In this document: positions 1 to 14,112 of the stretch, piece by piece | Layout of the letters: every line of letters starts with the position of its first letter | How positions within the stretch are numbered: position 1 is the first letter of the stretch | Origin: Parietaria judaica | Taxonomy: Eukaryota; Streptophyta; Magnoliopsida; Rosales; Urticaceae | Direction of reading: 5' to 3' | Length of the DNA: 64,000 nt | Assembly (NCBI GenBank): GCA_954871525.1 | Contig: OX940864.1 | Span: 12,890,001-12,954,000 of the forward strand | Position numbers and translations under genes: made by a program | The notes under the pieces: generated by a model | Databases searched by the model: none | The model's input: only the letters and a program-made list of their open reading frames with translations | Told to the model about the DNA's origin: nothing

Positions 1-659
1 GCAGGTACAGTGAGATTTATGTAAAAATCTTGATGTTATAGTTACCTATAATATGTTATAAGTAAAATAATATTTAATCAAATAAACCCACATCTCCTGA
101 GCATCGGCTCTTCCCCATCCTCGTCGAGTTTTTCGGAAGCTCTCCAACTACAGCCCCCATCTCTGATGCTACCCTGGTGTAGTAATTAAACAGTCATGCT
201 AAACTTATTATTTTTGTCTCAATATATACACCGGGGAATAAAATTCAGAATACAAATTACAAAGAAAACTACATATAGTGATAACATTTTCTTGCCAGAA
301 TTATTTTAACAAATAATTTTAAAGATCAAGCAGATTCTACGTGTTAATGTTAATAATGTGAGAATAGAATAGTCCATCCAAAATCAATTTATTAATTTTT
401 TTTTTATAAGAATACATCAATAAGACAATATCATGTTTTTACTTATTAGTATTTGAAAAATGTAAGTTAGATATTTGATGTGTAAATTTATTTAATATAA
501 CTTACAAATTTATTTCATAAAAATATAAGAGTTTAGATCGTTTACAAATTTAATCTATGATAATTTTGTTTGCTGTACAAATATGTATAGCATATATAAC
601 TCTACTATTTTTTCTCTCTAAAGGGTGACTTGATTAATCATAAATACCATGAAAGTTAG

Positions 660-775
660 TGAGAATATGTTTATAAAACTGTTTTGTTTTTTTCAAACTG
701 TGTTTCTATGTAAAACCGTGTTTTTTTTAAACAGTGTTTATAAAACCGTGTTTATAAAACTGTGTTGAAAACCCA
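660..775. repeat. Short imperfect tandem repeat
   Basis: About five degenerate copies of a unit like 'ataaaaccgtgttt' follow each other. The copies vary between 'aaaactg' and 'aaaccg' and are separated by T runs. No coding potential. Confidence 0.6.
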
Positions 776-2694
776 CAAATCCTCAAGTGATGTACAAAAT
801 TAAAAATGAGAATTATTCACAATTTTTCAGAAATGCCATATCTAATCAAATGGCATCTTTGCTATTCATATGGGTTATAGATTTTTCTTTTGAATGAATA
901 CATAGAAAAAATCATGAAAGCATCGATTTCTTAGGTTTTTGAAATTTAATATAATAAGATAGATTAAAGAAGATTAGACGATATAGAAATAAAAAGGGTT
1001 TACCTTGTCTCAATCATGCAGAAAATTCTTTAGAGAAATGCCAACTAAAACTGAAACCTACAAAAGCCAATGAAATCAAAGCAAATCAAAATATAGTTAA
1101 TATATTTCTATGAATAGTTTTAAACCGATTTTCATAGATGAAATATACACGATAGCTACAAAGAGATAGATCTTACTTGTGATTTTATTTTTGCTTCAAA
1201 ATCTCTATTTATAGGCTAGAAAATAGATATGAAAAGACATTGTTTTAATGACTATAAATACATATCATGCATTTAGATTGTAAGACCAAAAGCCAATATG
1301 AATAACTATATGAATTGGAATAAACACAATATGAAGTAACCGTGGATTGAGTAATAAAACCATTGGAATTCTCACATGCAATAGTTGTGAACAAAATTGT
1401 GAACATAATTAAGTGGCATCAAATGCATTAGATTAATGCACATTAATGCATGTCTTTCTATTAAAGAAAATTCTAAATTCTAGAAAAAATAGAATTCTCT
1501 ATTCTTCATTCTCATTGTGCCATATCACTTGTGAGCCATGAAAAAAATGGAATTCTCAATACTTGAATTTTATAGTGCCATGTCACATGTGAGTTCCTCC
1601 TTTTATATATATATATATATATAGATTTCATTGTTTAAACATTCACTATGCTTCTACAAAAACTAGTTTGTACCAGATTATAGCCAATTGAAAGGATCCA
1701 TAGATCGATTTGATTTCATTAGTAACCCGTATCGCACATTCATCAATCAAAGATTTATACATATGTATTCTAAATTTTTATACTACTATTTTTTTTTAGT
1801 TTTGATAGGGCCCAAAATCATTATTCGCCTAGGGTCCCAACAAACTCTAGGCCGACCATTTATATAAAGGCCTTTTTTGACCGTGTATAGATGAGTACAA
1901 AATCTTTAACGAGTTGACAACAGATACTAATTTCTTGTATAATAACCAAAACGTGTTCTTCAATGCAAAAAACTAAGATATTATACGCCAGTCATGTCGC
2001 CATGTGATCAAAAGAGGCGTACATTTAAATAGGAGAAAAAAAAAGTGGACAAATCATACATCGCAATGTAGACTTTTACGGCAAGGAACTAACGAAAAAC
2101 GTAATTACTTTTTCCAAGACTATTTACAATATCGTTGAGAATTTTGCCACACTAGAAAAAGACAGAGAACAAAAGTCATGCTTTTTGTAATATTTTGATA
2201 TTTTTGCCGCAAATATCTCGTCATGCTATACCCTTAATTACATTTCTTAAATAATAATTGAAAATTGAAAATTACTTTATATTTGATTTTCCAAATGGTC
2301 TAAGTAGTAAATAGTCTACATTGAGTCTGAAACTACTTATAAAACCTTAGCCCGGAAATAATTAAAAAAAAATAGAAGCACATGATAATGACAAATAAGA
2401 CATAATTTATTTATTTTTAAAATCAATAAGACATAATTATTAAAACCTAAGAAAGAAACGAAAATAAAAACAAAAATCTGAAACTACTTGAAAAATAAAA
2501 AGAACCACGTAGATCGAAAATTGCTGATTTGAGTCCTGATGGAATTTGGCAAAGGCCAACGCTTCAAAGATAGCGTTGCATCACTCTGCTACATGCCTGC
2601 TAAGATATAATTAATCACATATCGTTTGGAGACACTAATCATGAGACCAATCGCGGAGCCATGATTTCAGTTCAGATGGTGCCTAATGTAAATT

Positions 2695-3185
2695 TTTAAC
2701 GATTTTTAAAAGTAAATATTTAATAATTTTATTTTTCAAGCACATAAATAACAACAATCTTCGATACTAAAAAAAATATAATTCGTACTAAAATATAATA
2801 TAACTTCAAAATTAAAAAAAATTAAGTTCTTATGCCGATTTTAACGTTAATTATTAACAATTTAGATGAAATTTAATAGGAAATGATCATAATAATATTA
2901 CAACTTTCACTATGAAAAATATTAATAATTTTTGTCTCTATTGTATAACACAAAGTATTAAAAATAAACTTTTTTTCAAAAAAATAATAATTCTTTTTAC
3001 TAAATTAAAAGTTAAGTTTTTATTTTCAAGCATATAAATAACGATAATTTTTTATATTAAAAAAATGTGATATAGATTACAAATTAAAAACATCAAGTTC
3101 TTATTTCAATTTTAAGGCTTGTTACTAACAATTTAGATAAAATTTAATAAGAAAGGAAAAGTAATAATAGGAACTATTATTACTA
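2695..3185. repeat. Diverged direct duplication of AT-rich DNA
   Basis: Two blocks of roughly 180 bases (about 2700-2885 and 2995-3165) share the same order of motifs: 'tttttcaagcacataaataac', then 'aagttcttat', 'aacaatttaga' and 'aaatttaataggaaa' or close variants. They are diverged direct repeats. They may be remains of an unidentified element; no termini can be defined. Confidence 0.55.
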
Positions 3186-3189
3186 TTGA

Positions 3190-3290
3190 AAATAAAAAAG
3201 AGTTTGCTAGGAGTTGAACTCTTGGCCACATAGGAATTAGGAACTCATAGTACTTCAACTCAACCACATATCCCATGCTCTTTTATTGTT
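3190..3290 (-). mobile_element. SINE-like tRNA-derived patch
   Basis: Read on the minus strand, 'tatgtggttgagttgaag' resembles a pol III A box. About 50 bases further on, 'agagttcaactcctagc' resembles a B box (GGTTCRANYCC). Spacing and order fit the head of a tRNA-derived SINE. The clover-leaf is not convincing enough for a functional tRNA, and no clear target duplication was found. Confidence 0.35.
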
Positions 3291-3365
3291 TGGCAATTGA
3301 CTTGGACGTTATTTATATGATATCAACTGATTTTATTTTATTTTCAAAATATTTTTTTTCGTTTA

Positions 3366-3505
3366 AATTTTTACGCACGGTTTTCAAGTGGTGCCCCGTG
3401 TATGCACTGAGCATTGTTACTTAATATGGTTACTTAATCCAAATTTTTACGCACGGTTTTCAAGTGGTGCCCCAACTGATTTTAAATTTTTTTTAACTTA
3501 GTATG
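3366..3505. repeat. Tandem duplication, about 75-bp period
   Basis: The segment 'tttttacgcacggttttcaa' plus 'gtggtgcccc' occurs at about 3368-3398 and again at about 3443-3472. Each copy is followed by a 'tatggttacttaatcca' segment. It is a recent, nearly exact local duplication in non-coding DNA. Confidence 0.8.
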
Positions 3506-5040
3506 GTTACTTAATCCATATTATAATAATAAAAAAAATTATTATAAAAGTAACATTAATAAAAAAAAAAACATCGCTACCTAATTTAAAAATAATAAAA
3601 ATCTGATAGTCTCTCCGTTCCGTATCAAATAAAAATAATTTCTTAATTTGAAGCCTTTAATAAATTATTTTCTTTGTATTTATGAGCTCTCTCCTCTTTC
3701 TTATATTAAATCTAATAGTTTTTATGGCGACGATAAATATTACAGCCAAAGTATTCAATGTTTACGATTTTCATATCTTCAAAATTCCATCCACTTGTCA
3801 GTCAGTATTATAATTTTATAAAAAAAGATTAAAAAAATGTTTGAAAGTTTTTATTAATGACACGTGCTGAAGACTTACCATTACATCTTAAATTCAATCA
3901 ACTCCATAGAAAAAGTTGACAGAATTTCCAAGGGAACAATATTTAATACTTAATACTTACGCCGTAAAAAGGACCATCAAATCCCTAATATTTAGCATTA
4001 ATTCTTTTCTTTTTAGAATTTTAGGTTTTAATCACTCGCCGTCCATATCTTATCTAAGTAGCCCTAGAGTTATATGTTGCCTCCTACAAATAAGTTAATA
4101 TCTCGTAGAGACTATAATTCGCTTTGTCATTTTCGAACAACTTCAAATTTAGAAATAGGCCAAAGTGTCACGTTATTTTTTTTATTATATAGTTCATGAT
4201 TTTATTTTATGCTATATGGTTCAAATCCTAGCGTCCAAACAAAGCGATAGCCTTAGGTACCTAATAATATACCTTTATTGCAATTCAAGAAATTAAATAC
4301 GCATTTGGGCCTTTGGTTTAGTGACAAGTGCGGTAAAAATATTTAAAGTTACTCGAAATAGTGTGACGTATTCCAAGAATTTCTGTATACGCTCAAGAAA
4401 TACCCAAACTCATTAAATGTTTATTAGAAAATTCTAGAATGGTAACGACTGACTGTAGACTTCCAATTTCATATGATATATACATCAATTCATCAGCTAG
4501 ACGTGGAGGCATAGAGTTGTCCGATTGGTTAGTTGAGACCGGTTGTGTTCCGGGGCTGATTGTTGATGTTGGCAGTTCCCGTTAACAAAGTGTGCATGTG
4601 CAAATCACTTGACATTGATGGAGACACGTAATGTACAATTGTTATAAATAAAGTTAGGTATTTATTCGGGATAATTAAAACTTGAAAATATGTTGTGCGA
4701 TTTCGAATACTTTGTGTACCAATTATTCCTACGAGAAACTTGTTAGGTGGACTTGTTTGGTTTCAAGCATTGTATTAAATTTAAGAGAATTTCGTCCTTA
4801 TCGTTTTTTTGGCATACGACGACACAAAAACAGTCAGATTTCACTGTCGTCTTTTGGCATAAAATGAGACAAAAAGATTCTCACTACCTGCCCCAAACGG
4901 AAAGATATTTTCATCTTCCTAACACACTTGCTATTTATATAACTTTCGACCCACTATTCTCCCATTACGTTTTCAATATGGGACTTTTTTGTCTCACCAA
5001 ATAACTACTCTTTATTCACTCCATCCATCTCTCATGTGGG

Positions 5041-5367
5041 TCAAGATGCAACTCGCGATGTCGCGATGCATCGCGACTCGGATCGCGAAAATCGCAAAAA
5101 TGGCCGTCGCGATGCGTCACGACTGTGCCAAATCGCGATGCATCGCGATTTCGCGAGATAATAAATCACAACTCGGATTGATGACGTGACGAGGTGGGAT
5201 TGAGCGAGAGAGTTTGGCGCGGATCGCCAGCGTGGCGTCGCGATTTTCGCCTCGAATCGCGACCCATCGCGATTATCACCAAAACGTCGCGACACGTCGC
5301 GACTTGGGTTTCGCGATGGCGACGCGTCCCGACCCTCTCTCCCTCTTAGCCACTTGTTGCAGCTATA
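5041..5367. mobile_element. hAT-type MITE rich in TCGCGA palindromes
   Basis: A 327-bp insert is bounded by perfect 8-bp direct repeats (catgtggg at 5033-5040 and 5368-5375), the target size made by hAT transposases. The ends are weakly inverted and share TGCAAC after similar first bases. The interior is packed with TCGCGA words, including the palindrome tcgcgatgcatcgcga twice, in sharp contrast to the AT-rich surroundings. Such clustered words would fit subterminal transposase-binding sites (inference). The ORFs through it are by-products of the repeats. Confidence 0.65.
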
Positions 5368-5375
5368 CATGTGGG

Positions 5376-5733
5376 ACTCTTTTTTTTCTTATCAAATACC
5401 AATTTCACCACTCCAATTATTACTTGGTGTTACTATTGTCATTTTTTCCAATATTTTAAAAGGAAACCACCTCAATCAACTCAATACTTCATTTCTTTTC
5501 ATAATTATATATAGAAATAATCGCAGGAAATATTGTTAGTATTACTAATTAAATTTATTGTTTATTAAAGAAATCGTTCTATTTTATAATTATTATATTA
5601 ATAATTGTATAATTGTTTAATATTAATAATTGTATAATGATATATAATTTTTTAATAATAGTATCATATTTCAAACATAATATTAATATTATATATTTGT
5701 CTTGTTTTATGTATAATTCAAACATAAAATTCC

Positions 5734-5769
<36 letters not shown>

Positions 5770-8700
5770 TTAATAGAATTCTTGTAATATTTTTTGACAT
5801 ATCCGTCGGCATACGGCATGCCCGTGAAATTTATGCAGTATTTGCGGCATGTCTTTTTTCTGACTTTTTCATCAAAATTCCCGCCGACATGCGGCATGCG
5901 TGTCAAATAGAGGGAACAAGATAGCATCGAAAACGACATTTTAAACCATAATTTCAAGCGTATTTCTGTTCATTTTAGCGATAAGAGAAACTTGTTGTCC
6001 TATTGGGCCCAATATGATGTGAGCTTTGGGCCTATATGTTATTTTCTTTTGGTGTTTTCTTCATTTATTCTATTTGAAGTTAGGATTGATTATAGCCGAG
6101 CAAGACCGGGCGAAATTAAGTCCGACGAGCAAAGAGACCGAGGACGGAGACTCGAGTTTAGTATAGATTTGTAGGGAAATTTGTCTGCATTACGAGGTGC
6201 CAAATGAATTTTAGTTTTAAAAATAAATGTTCGCACTTGGTAATATATAAAAATGTATTTTCTACCAAGCAGGATTATCATGGATAAGGATAGGATAATA
6301 CACAGATCTTTAAGATATATATAGTAAGAAATAATTGATACAACATTACAACATAGATACACAATAATACAATCAATAAAATTCATGTCATAAATAATTA
6401 TTTGGACGAACCATAATTTTGTTATGGACTTATGATATACTATAACCTTATATGAGAGACAACGACTGACAAATAGTAATAACCCATGATCTTAAATGAA
6501 AAATATCACAAAGTTATTATAGTGTATATGTATGCATGAAAGTATATGTTTGAACTTTGAATATATATATATATATATATATATATTATACGCACATATA
6601 TATACACACTAGAACGCGGGAAACCACTATATTATTGTGTATATTTATGTAATAATGATAATAAATAAATATTTTCATATCTTACTGCAGTCTGCAGATT
6701 TCTTATCAGATATGGTATGTCGTTTCAATATAGACATGTATAAACTTGATCTACCATGCATTTAATAAATCTTGATAGAGATTTAACTATTAGTCTCTCT
6801 CTCTCTCCCCTAATACAAACAAATGAGTTATATAATATCATATTTCCAATTGTCACTTCTGTAATGTACATATAATTCCAAATAAACCCTAACCCTAATT
6901 GCTATTCTCAATGAGTGGTGTGACTATACGTGCACGTGGATGTGTTTTGCATGAAACGTCCTAAACTAATAATTTTTCTCTTTTCAAAAATATTTGTCGA
7001 ATATTAAGTAAGATTTGAAAAATCAGAAAATACAATATTCTAAATTACAATCCAAACGAGATACGTCTCTAATTAATATATATATATACATACATAATAT
7101 ATATATATATATAAACATGACAAAAACATCTTATCAAAAGCAAACATTTATTTAATTTGTGTCATCTTTAAAGTAGCCATCTTTGTCACGGACTTCAAAT
7201 GTTCCAAATTTGTGTCAATTCACTGATTTATCCAAACTTAGGAACAGTCACAATCTGATGCTCCAATCCTTGTCTCAACTTGATTTTCATTGAGCCTGTA
7301 TTGTTACGTCATTATGTCTACGTATTGTTAATATGAAGTTTAATTCGTCGTACAATTGTGAATATTTGACATAGAGCACTTAAGTTGATCGAGTTGTAGA
7401 AGGCGTAACTCTAGTTTTGCGTAGAAGGTGTGTGCCCGATATTTTTGTTGTTGTAGCACAAATGGAGAGTGAGAACGAGAACGTAAGTATCGATCGGATT
7501 ATAGTGAAAAACGATTTGCAAATGGCAAGCATAAGATATGCCTCTTACGGTGAGAGCATGTCATGTTTTTTTTTTTCTTTTTCTATTTGAATATATTTAG
7601 GAGAAAAATCCTAACAAATATTATTAAAAAAACATGGCAAGGCTAGTAATATGATATTCCATCAAGCTACTAAAAGATTACTTTCTAAAGATAAGATTTT
7701 TAGTTTTTAATTTATTAGGAGTGAATTTTTCTCGCTGATTCTCGGTTTTTCTTACTCGTTACTAAGTGTAATCGGTATTTCCCGATCCCGGCCGGTTTCG
7801 AGAACCGTATTGGCAACCGAGAAACTCTCAATCTTCTTAGTATTGTGTTTTTAAATATAAATTTTTTTGTTATACTAATTATTTTTATATAAAGAGATGA
7901 AAATTCCTATTTATAATTTTTCTAACTTTTAATGGAGGTTTGTACTGGTTCAGGTTTTCAAGTTTAAAATCAATAATATATAAGTTTTTTTTTACCTGTC
8001 TCGGTTATTTTTTTCTAAAAATTAATTTTTACAAAAACGTGTATCGGGATAGGGAGAACTAAAATAATCCAAGTTCCAATTTCCGGTCCTAATTTCACCC
8101 TTCATTGATCTTTATGTTGATTTTTTTTTCCCTCAGTAGCTCATATGATTTAATTAGTGATGTTGATACTTAATAAAATCTTGATATATATGTTTTTTAT
8201 TCATCACGTTATACATTACCTTCCTTTCTTGGGTGTTGCTTTTTTCTTATTTTTTCCAATTCATAATCTAATTAAATCTACAGTGACCTTATACCAAATT
8301 AGAGACGTACTCAAAATCCCTACCATGTGCTAATTAATAGAACTTTAAATTGATAATAACTAAGAAGCAATATTATTGCCACTCCTTAAGGACCATGATT
8401 TGATTACAACTAATGCTAATATGAATTCTGATTAATTAATTATATATATATATATATAATACTATATGGGTAGATTCATGGGTCCTTGTAACATCACAAT
8501 AATATTGCCATCTTGATTAATCTCTTTGGGAAATATAACATTAAAGTACTAATATAGTCCTTTGAACCGAAATCTGAACATAAAAATGAGATTTTTATAC
8601 CGAAATTTTAGTTAAATAATAATTAAAAAGAGACTGAATTAGTTCAAAAACTAAGAGAAAAAAAAAAAAAAAAAAAACTCCGTTGTACATCCACTTCTGT

Positions 8701-9088
8701 TCCGGCATAAACACCTTTATAATATATACACACACATATATATAGTGTGTGTTTGGCACATCTTATTTAGCCATGTTTTTGTTTTTAGAATAAACTAGAC
8801 TACTTTTCATGTGTTTGGCAAAATAATTTTTATAAAAAAATACAAAAATGATTTTAGATTTTTGTACATGAGTAGTAAAAGCTAGCTAGGATTTGTAGCT
8901 TTTGGTTTATCTAAAAACAAAACAATTTTTTAGTCTATTTTAGTCTTTTTACCCTAAATATATTTGTTTTACTAAACGCTAAATCAACTTTTGTTACCAA
9001 CAACTTTTTTATAAATAATTCATCAAATACCTGTCAATTTTTTAAAAAACATTTTTTTAAAACTAAAACTAAAAAGTTATACCAAGCC

Positions 9089-9133
<45 letters not shown>

Positions 9134-9819
9134 CTTTGAATTGTCCACTTTATTTATATATATGTATATAATCTTTGAATTCTCCATGTGATGTGGTACA
9201 TATATACGATTAGTCAATATGACAATAAATAATAAAGAGGACCAATGTTGGTTCGGGTAAGGATTTTATATAATTTGTCTCTAAAATATTGCCAAGTGCC
9301 ACATAATTAATTTATTAAGGAGAGATTTGTCTTTTTATTTTTTGTGTAAGAGATCATAATTTTCTTCGCTATTTATTGGGATTGGTCATCACTGTCTTCA
9401 CCTACATCATTATGATCATCATCAATAATTTATGTCTACATGACAACATCTTCATAATCATATGAGCATCATGATATTCGTCGTAAGATTCAAAATATTC
9501 TCACTTTGAATCTATATTATTTTCTAGATTACATGTACTATATTATATTTTCTTAACATTTATTGTCTTATTGACATGTTATATCTCAAGATTATTTTAA
9601 GTAAATTACCTTTCTAGAAATAAAATAAAATAAAATGATTTGATTGGTTATGATATTGTAGAAATTATAAATGTTTTCTGAGCTTAAATTGTTTATATTA
9701 TCACCGTATTTAAAGTGTAAAAATAAAATTATAGTTTTAACCAACGTTATATATTCTAATACACTATATACGTTGATGTTTGTTTTTGTTGATATCACTT
9801 TCTTGAAAATCAAATAATG

Positions 9820-9864
<45 letters not shown>

Positions 9865-10230
9865 TATCGTCACTAGATACTCTAACAACTATAATTTGGC
9901 ACGATATATAATAATTTAAAGAGATATAGGGATAGATAATAACTGTAATTGTACTCAAATTAAGCGAAATTAGCAGTAATATACTCAAATTTGATCATTC
10001 GCAATGAGCGAAGCATTCAAGTCGCGTAAAAATGTAGGATCTGCGTTTTCGTCTCCATTTTGTCTCAATTGTCCATTAGTTTATAGACGTGATATATTGG
10101 TTTAGAGTCATAAAACATATAGGTTGTGCACTTTTACACAATTTGACTTACAAACGGAACTTGGTACTTGATCGGTAAATTCGTCAAACTTAGATATATT
10201 TGCCGCTACATTATCTTTAATTAAAATATC
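5376..10230. other. Gene-free AT-rich spacer
   Basis: No supportable gene. The stretch holds (AAT)n at about 5738-5765 and 9819-9862, (AT)n near 6560-6586, 7080-7112 and 9094-9128, and a telo-box-like 'aaaccctaaccctaa' near 6885. There is also a diverged direct pair of 'cggcat-cggcatgc' motifs at about 5808-5832 and 5882-5907. Runs of tyrosine or isoleucine in ORFs here come from the microsatellites. Confidence 0.6.
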
Positions 10231-10235
10231 ATATG

Positions 10236-11360
10236 TGTAACGCCCTCTTTTCTGAGAGATCATTAACCTCTATTTATCTCATCATACATTCCGGTCCTTT
10301 TAAAATATTTGACAGTCCGTAAAAGAAAATATAACCGTTTAAATATAGCGCGCTTATACTATTTTGAAAATACTGTCAAGAGTTTAAAACATCAAGACAA
10401 GCACGACCGGTACGACATTTACAAGATGTCATCAAAAGACAAAATAGCGGAGCTCCTGGGTTTTCAAAAATATAATACAACAAAATCCCATAGAGGTTTG
10501 TCTTGAATCGAGTCGTTCGTTGTATGTACCGTATACACTGCACTGCCGACCCTGCTCCACCCGCAATTAACCGTCTATTCGCTTCTTCCTTGGGTCTACA
10601 ACACAACTATATAGGTGAGCTAACGCTCAGTACGTAAAAAGTTTTTTTTTTATTATTATTATTACTCACGAAAATAATTTTACACCGATCACACCAAAAT
10701 GCATAACTTACAATATCAATTCATGTCATTTTATAATAATCTGAAAATAATTTATATATATATATATATATAATATAATCTTTGGGCCCAACTACCGTAC
10801 CAGCGCTTTTCAGCCTATAAAGCCTACGGGGGACCGGGGGCGCGACCCTAACCAAGTTTGCCCAAGGCGAATCACTTTCCGACGTACCTTTCTGAGACTA
10901 CCCGTCTCGGTACAATCGGCGGCTTCACGTACAATGTGCCTCATGAGACTAACCGTCCCGGCACAGCCACATGATAAGACTAACCGTCTCGGTACGGCGC
11001 TATTTAATTTTAAAAATATGTTATTCATATTATTAGTTTTACTATAAACAATATATAAATGAATGGTCTAGAAGTAAACATTTAAAATATGCAAACCAGA
11101 AAACAAGTTGCACAATCACGTATTTCACACCACACAAAAACACGAAATCACATTTTCTTATTGTTGTGTTGTAGGAGTACTTTTATGTACCTTACGCCTT
11201 ACGATTCTCTACTACACGACACGGTGCATCCCTCGAGAACAAGTCACCTGATATTTAAATTTCTAAATATCAGTTCCTTGATTACATATAAGATTGTAGT
11301 CGCATAATTACTCTTTATAAGAGGGCTCTCTATTCCTTACTTGAAAACCTTAATACTACA
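10236..11360. mobile_element. Solo LTR (older, outer of a nested pair)
   Basis: The element starts TGTAACGCCC and ends TACTACA, so it has the canonical TG...CA ends of an LTR. The 5 bases before it are atatg (10231-10235). After removing the younger LTR that sits on its right border, atatg also follows it (14108-14112). It carries 'gagactaaccgtctcgg'-type repeats near 10900-10995 and is 1125 bp long. No internal retrotransposon genes lie beside it, so it is a solo LTR left by recombination. The TGTAACnCCC start is common in plant chromovirus (Ty3/Gypsy) LTRs; that assignment is an inference. Confidence 0.75.
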
Positions 11361-11362
11361 AT

Positions 11363-14104
11363 TGTTGGACATGTGTGTCCTTAAACAAGATATTTTATCC
11401 ATTTGTAAAAGATTATGACAAGTCGTTGAATAAAGATGGTGCTTATTATTATAATCTTATTATAGTTTCTGGAAGAGTAAAATAGAATGTTTGATCCTTA
11501 GTTCGTAAAGGATGCAATTATGTTATTATTATCACAACAGAGTCAATGTGAGGAAGAATTAATAATCATAATAAATGAACTTAAAATGTCTGTGACCTGA
11601 TTAACTGGGTGGGAGCCCATTAATCGTATAAGGTCATTAATGTGACTAAGTGATAATCCTATTCTGGATTCTGTGTGTGTCACACTCACTAGAAGTGCAT
11701 TAAGTGTGAAGTGTCTTCATACTGGACTAGACCTGACTTAAACTCCGGAAGTTATCATATAAGACCGTCACTGATAACTTGGAGTTGAGTCACTAGTAGA
11801 TGATCAAATGGATATTCGATCTAAGTTCTGAGTGATCTTGAGTCCGAGCTGCTGGCTTGATTGTTCTTTGATTTAACCGTTAAAGAACACAATATATTAC
11901 CGTTGTTCCCAACACTATTATTTTAGGAACATGATAGTCAGCAGTAAGGGTAGCTTGGTCATAGACATGGGCATCACATAGCTCTCTTCAGAGTCGTGAT
12001 GATTCCCTTGTTTGTAGGTGGTGAGAAGTGAGAGGTGCCCGTGCGCAACTTATGAATTGAAACCATAAGTGGGTTACTCATGATATTACTGACTGGGTCA
12101 AGGATGAAAATGCAATGAGGGGCATAACGGTAGAAACCGCCTGCTCATGTGTGGATCATCAAGTGAAAGATCAATAACCCGAATTTGATTGTATCAATGG
12201 ACACACTGTTGTAATTAAGGGAATAATATATACTGCATCACTAAAGAGTGCAACCTCGGGTTTATAGTGGAATAACACCGAGGTTTGACGAACACCCTAG
12301 CAGTTCGTTGGAGCTTAAGTGATACGGGTCCATGGTCCCCAGGATAGCTCCGTAACGGATGATACGTACGTAATAAAAACATTTTGAGATGTTTTTGATC
12401 ATTTGGCAGGACTTATAAAACCGAAGTCTGTGACATACATCAGATAGTTTTATCAGTAGCGTGGCAAAAGTACCATATCTTGTTAACCAAAATTAACTAA
12501 CAAAAGAAAGTAGAATTTGGATTTTCTATCAACATGAAAGTTGTTGGAAATTAAATTCTAAGAAACTTTTCTTTTGGAACTGAGTCGTTTCGACGCACGG
12601 TTTGTGATTTAGAAAATTTCTAAGTTTGTGATCGTTTCGGTAAACTATGAAATTAAATCACATGTCACGAATTTAAATGATGGTGTGACACCATGAAATT
12701 TGAATGTGTGATATTGAGATCAGAGGATATTAATATGATTTAATTATTCTAATTTAATTATTAATATATTATTAATAATTAATCAATAATTAATATATTT
12801 ATATTAATATTAATATGTAAATAATATATATTTATATATATATATATATATATATTACATGTGTAAAAATCGAATTATGCCTTAGAATGTGGAACCATAT
12901 ACATTCGAATGGATAGGCTTTGGTCTTTTCATAATTGCGGCATAAGTACCAAATGTTTTGGTATTTGAGAAAAAACCCTAAAATCAATTTAATCCATTGG
13001 ATCGATTATGATTTAATATCAACCGTTGGATTAGGATAATTGATATATTCGAAATTAATAACTTGGTGACCAAGTTTTTATTTTCAAATTTAGTTAATTA
13101 ATTATATCCGTTAGATCGGTCTAAGATTTAATCTTTACCGTCGGATTGGAAATTAATTAATTATATATATATAATATATTATTTTCGAATTATATATGGA
13201 TAAAACCGAATTTTGATTTTATTAAATCTTTTAATATTTGATTTTATCCTAAACTAATTTGATCCATTAGATCGGTTTAAAGATTTATCTCAACCGTTGG
13301 ATATAGATAATTAGAATTCGAATTTTAATATATATATATATATATATATAAATTTGAATTTTATGGATAAGAAGATAAGATTGGATTTTTGATTTTATCC
13401 AAGTCTTTCTTATTTAATTAAATCCCTAATTAATTATATCCCTTGGATTTAGATAAGATTAAATCTAGACCATTGGATTGAAATAATTAATTATATTTAA
13501 TGAGAAGAATTCAAAATTAGGGGAGAGAATTTCTCTAATTCGGTTACAGTCTAAGCATATAAATAGGGACCTCATTCTACACATTTTTCACACCTTTCCC
13601 CAGAGAAAAATTCAAACTCTCCCTCTCCCTCATGGTCTGCGAATTTTTCCTTTGATCTCTCTTTCTGGTTCGGCTTAAGAGACTTAGTTCTCCGGAAGCT
13701 TGAAAAGAACCATCAGTTTAAATTTTGCGAAGCCCACGCTTCGGTACGAGGAATCCAGGAGAATATCCCGGAAGATCACGAGAGTTTCCCTCAGCACCGG
13801 CGGAGCCCTGCCCGATTCAGAACGCGCAGCCGGAAGTCGACAATAGAGGTACGGCCTTATGCATTGGGCTAATAAATGCGACTATTTATTGCTTTCTATT
13901 TATTTCCCATAAAGACTAGATTATTAATAATGATTTATGAATATTAAATTGCATAATATTTATCGGGTCTTGCAATATGGTTATTATCCGATGTTCGGAC
14001 CGTTGGTCGGTTAATATGTTTTCCGCTTAAAATAATTTTTTAAATGTTACCCGGACGGTCTGACAGCACAAATCGTGATAATCATCGGGGGATTATTCCC
14101 AACA
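11363..14104 (+). mobile_element. Solo LTR, 2.74 kb (younger, inserted at the end of the older one)
   Basis: Perfect 5-bp direct repeats acaat (11358-11362 and 14105-14109) flank a block that begins TGTTGG and ends CCAACA, the inverted TG...CA ends of an LTR. A TATA-like catataaatag lies at 13557-13567, followed by a C/T-rich leader, so transcription would run on the plus strand. There is no gag or pol and no second copy of the start, so it is a single LTR of unusual length. AT-rich simple repeats near 12825-12855 and 13329-13350 add to the length. Superfamily unknown. Confidence 0.8.
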
Positions 14105-14112
14105 ACAATATG

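Larger units (their letters stand above)
1..5032. other. AT-rich gene-free region
   Basis: No open reading frame here is long or protein-like; the few ORFs are short and AT-driven. What can be seen are short duplications (separate entries at 660-775, 2695-3185 and 3366-3505), a SINE-like patch near 3190-3290, an (AT)n run near 1603-1621 and many A and T homopolymers. I find no transposase or LTR ends. It reads as old, decayed intergenic DNA. Confidence 0.6.

Noticed and set aside
5579..5957. Open frames with runs of Ile, Asn or Tyr
   Set aside because: They are read from the (AAT)n microsatellite and have no other protein character; the same holds for 9592-9988.
7715..8105. Possible hAT MITE with AGGAGTGAA / GGGTGAAA ends
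   Set aside because: The inverted ends match poorly and the flanks show no 8-bp duplication.
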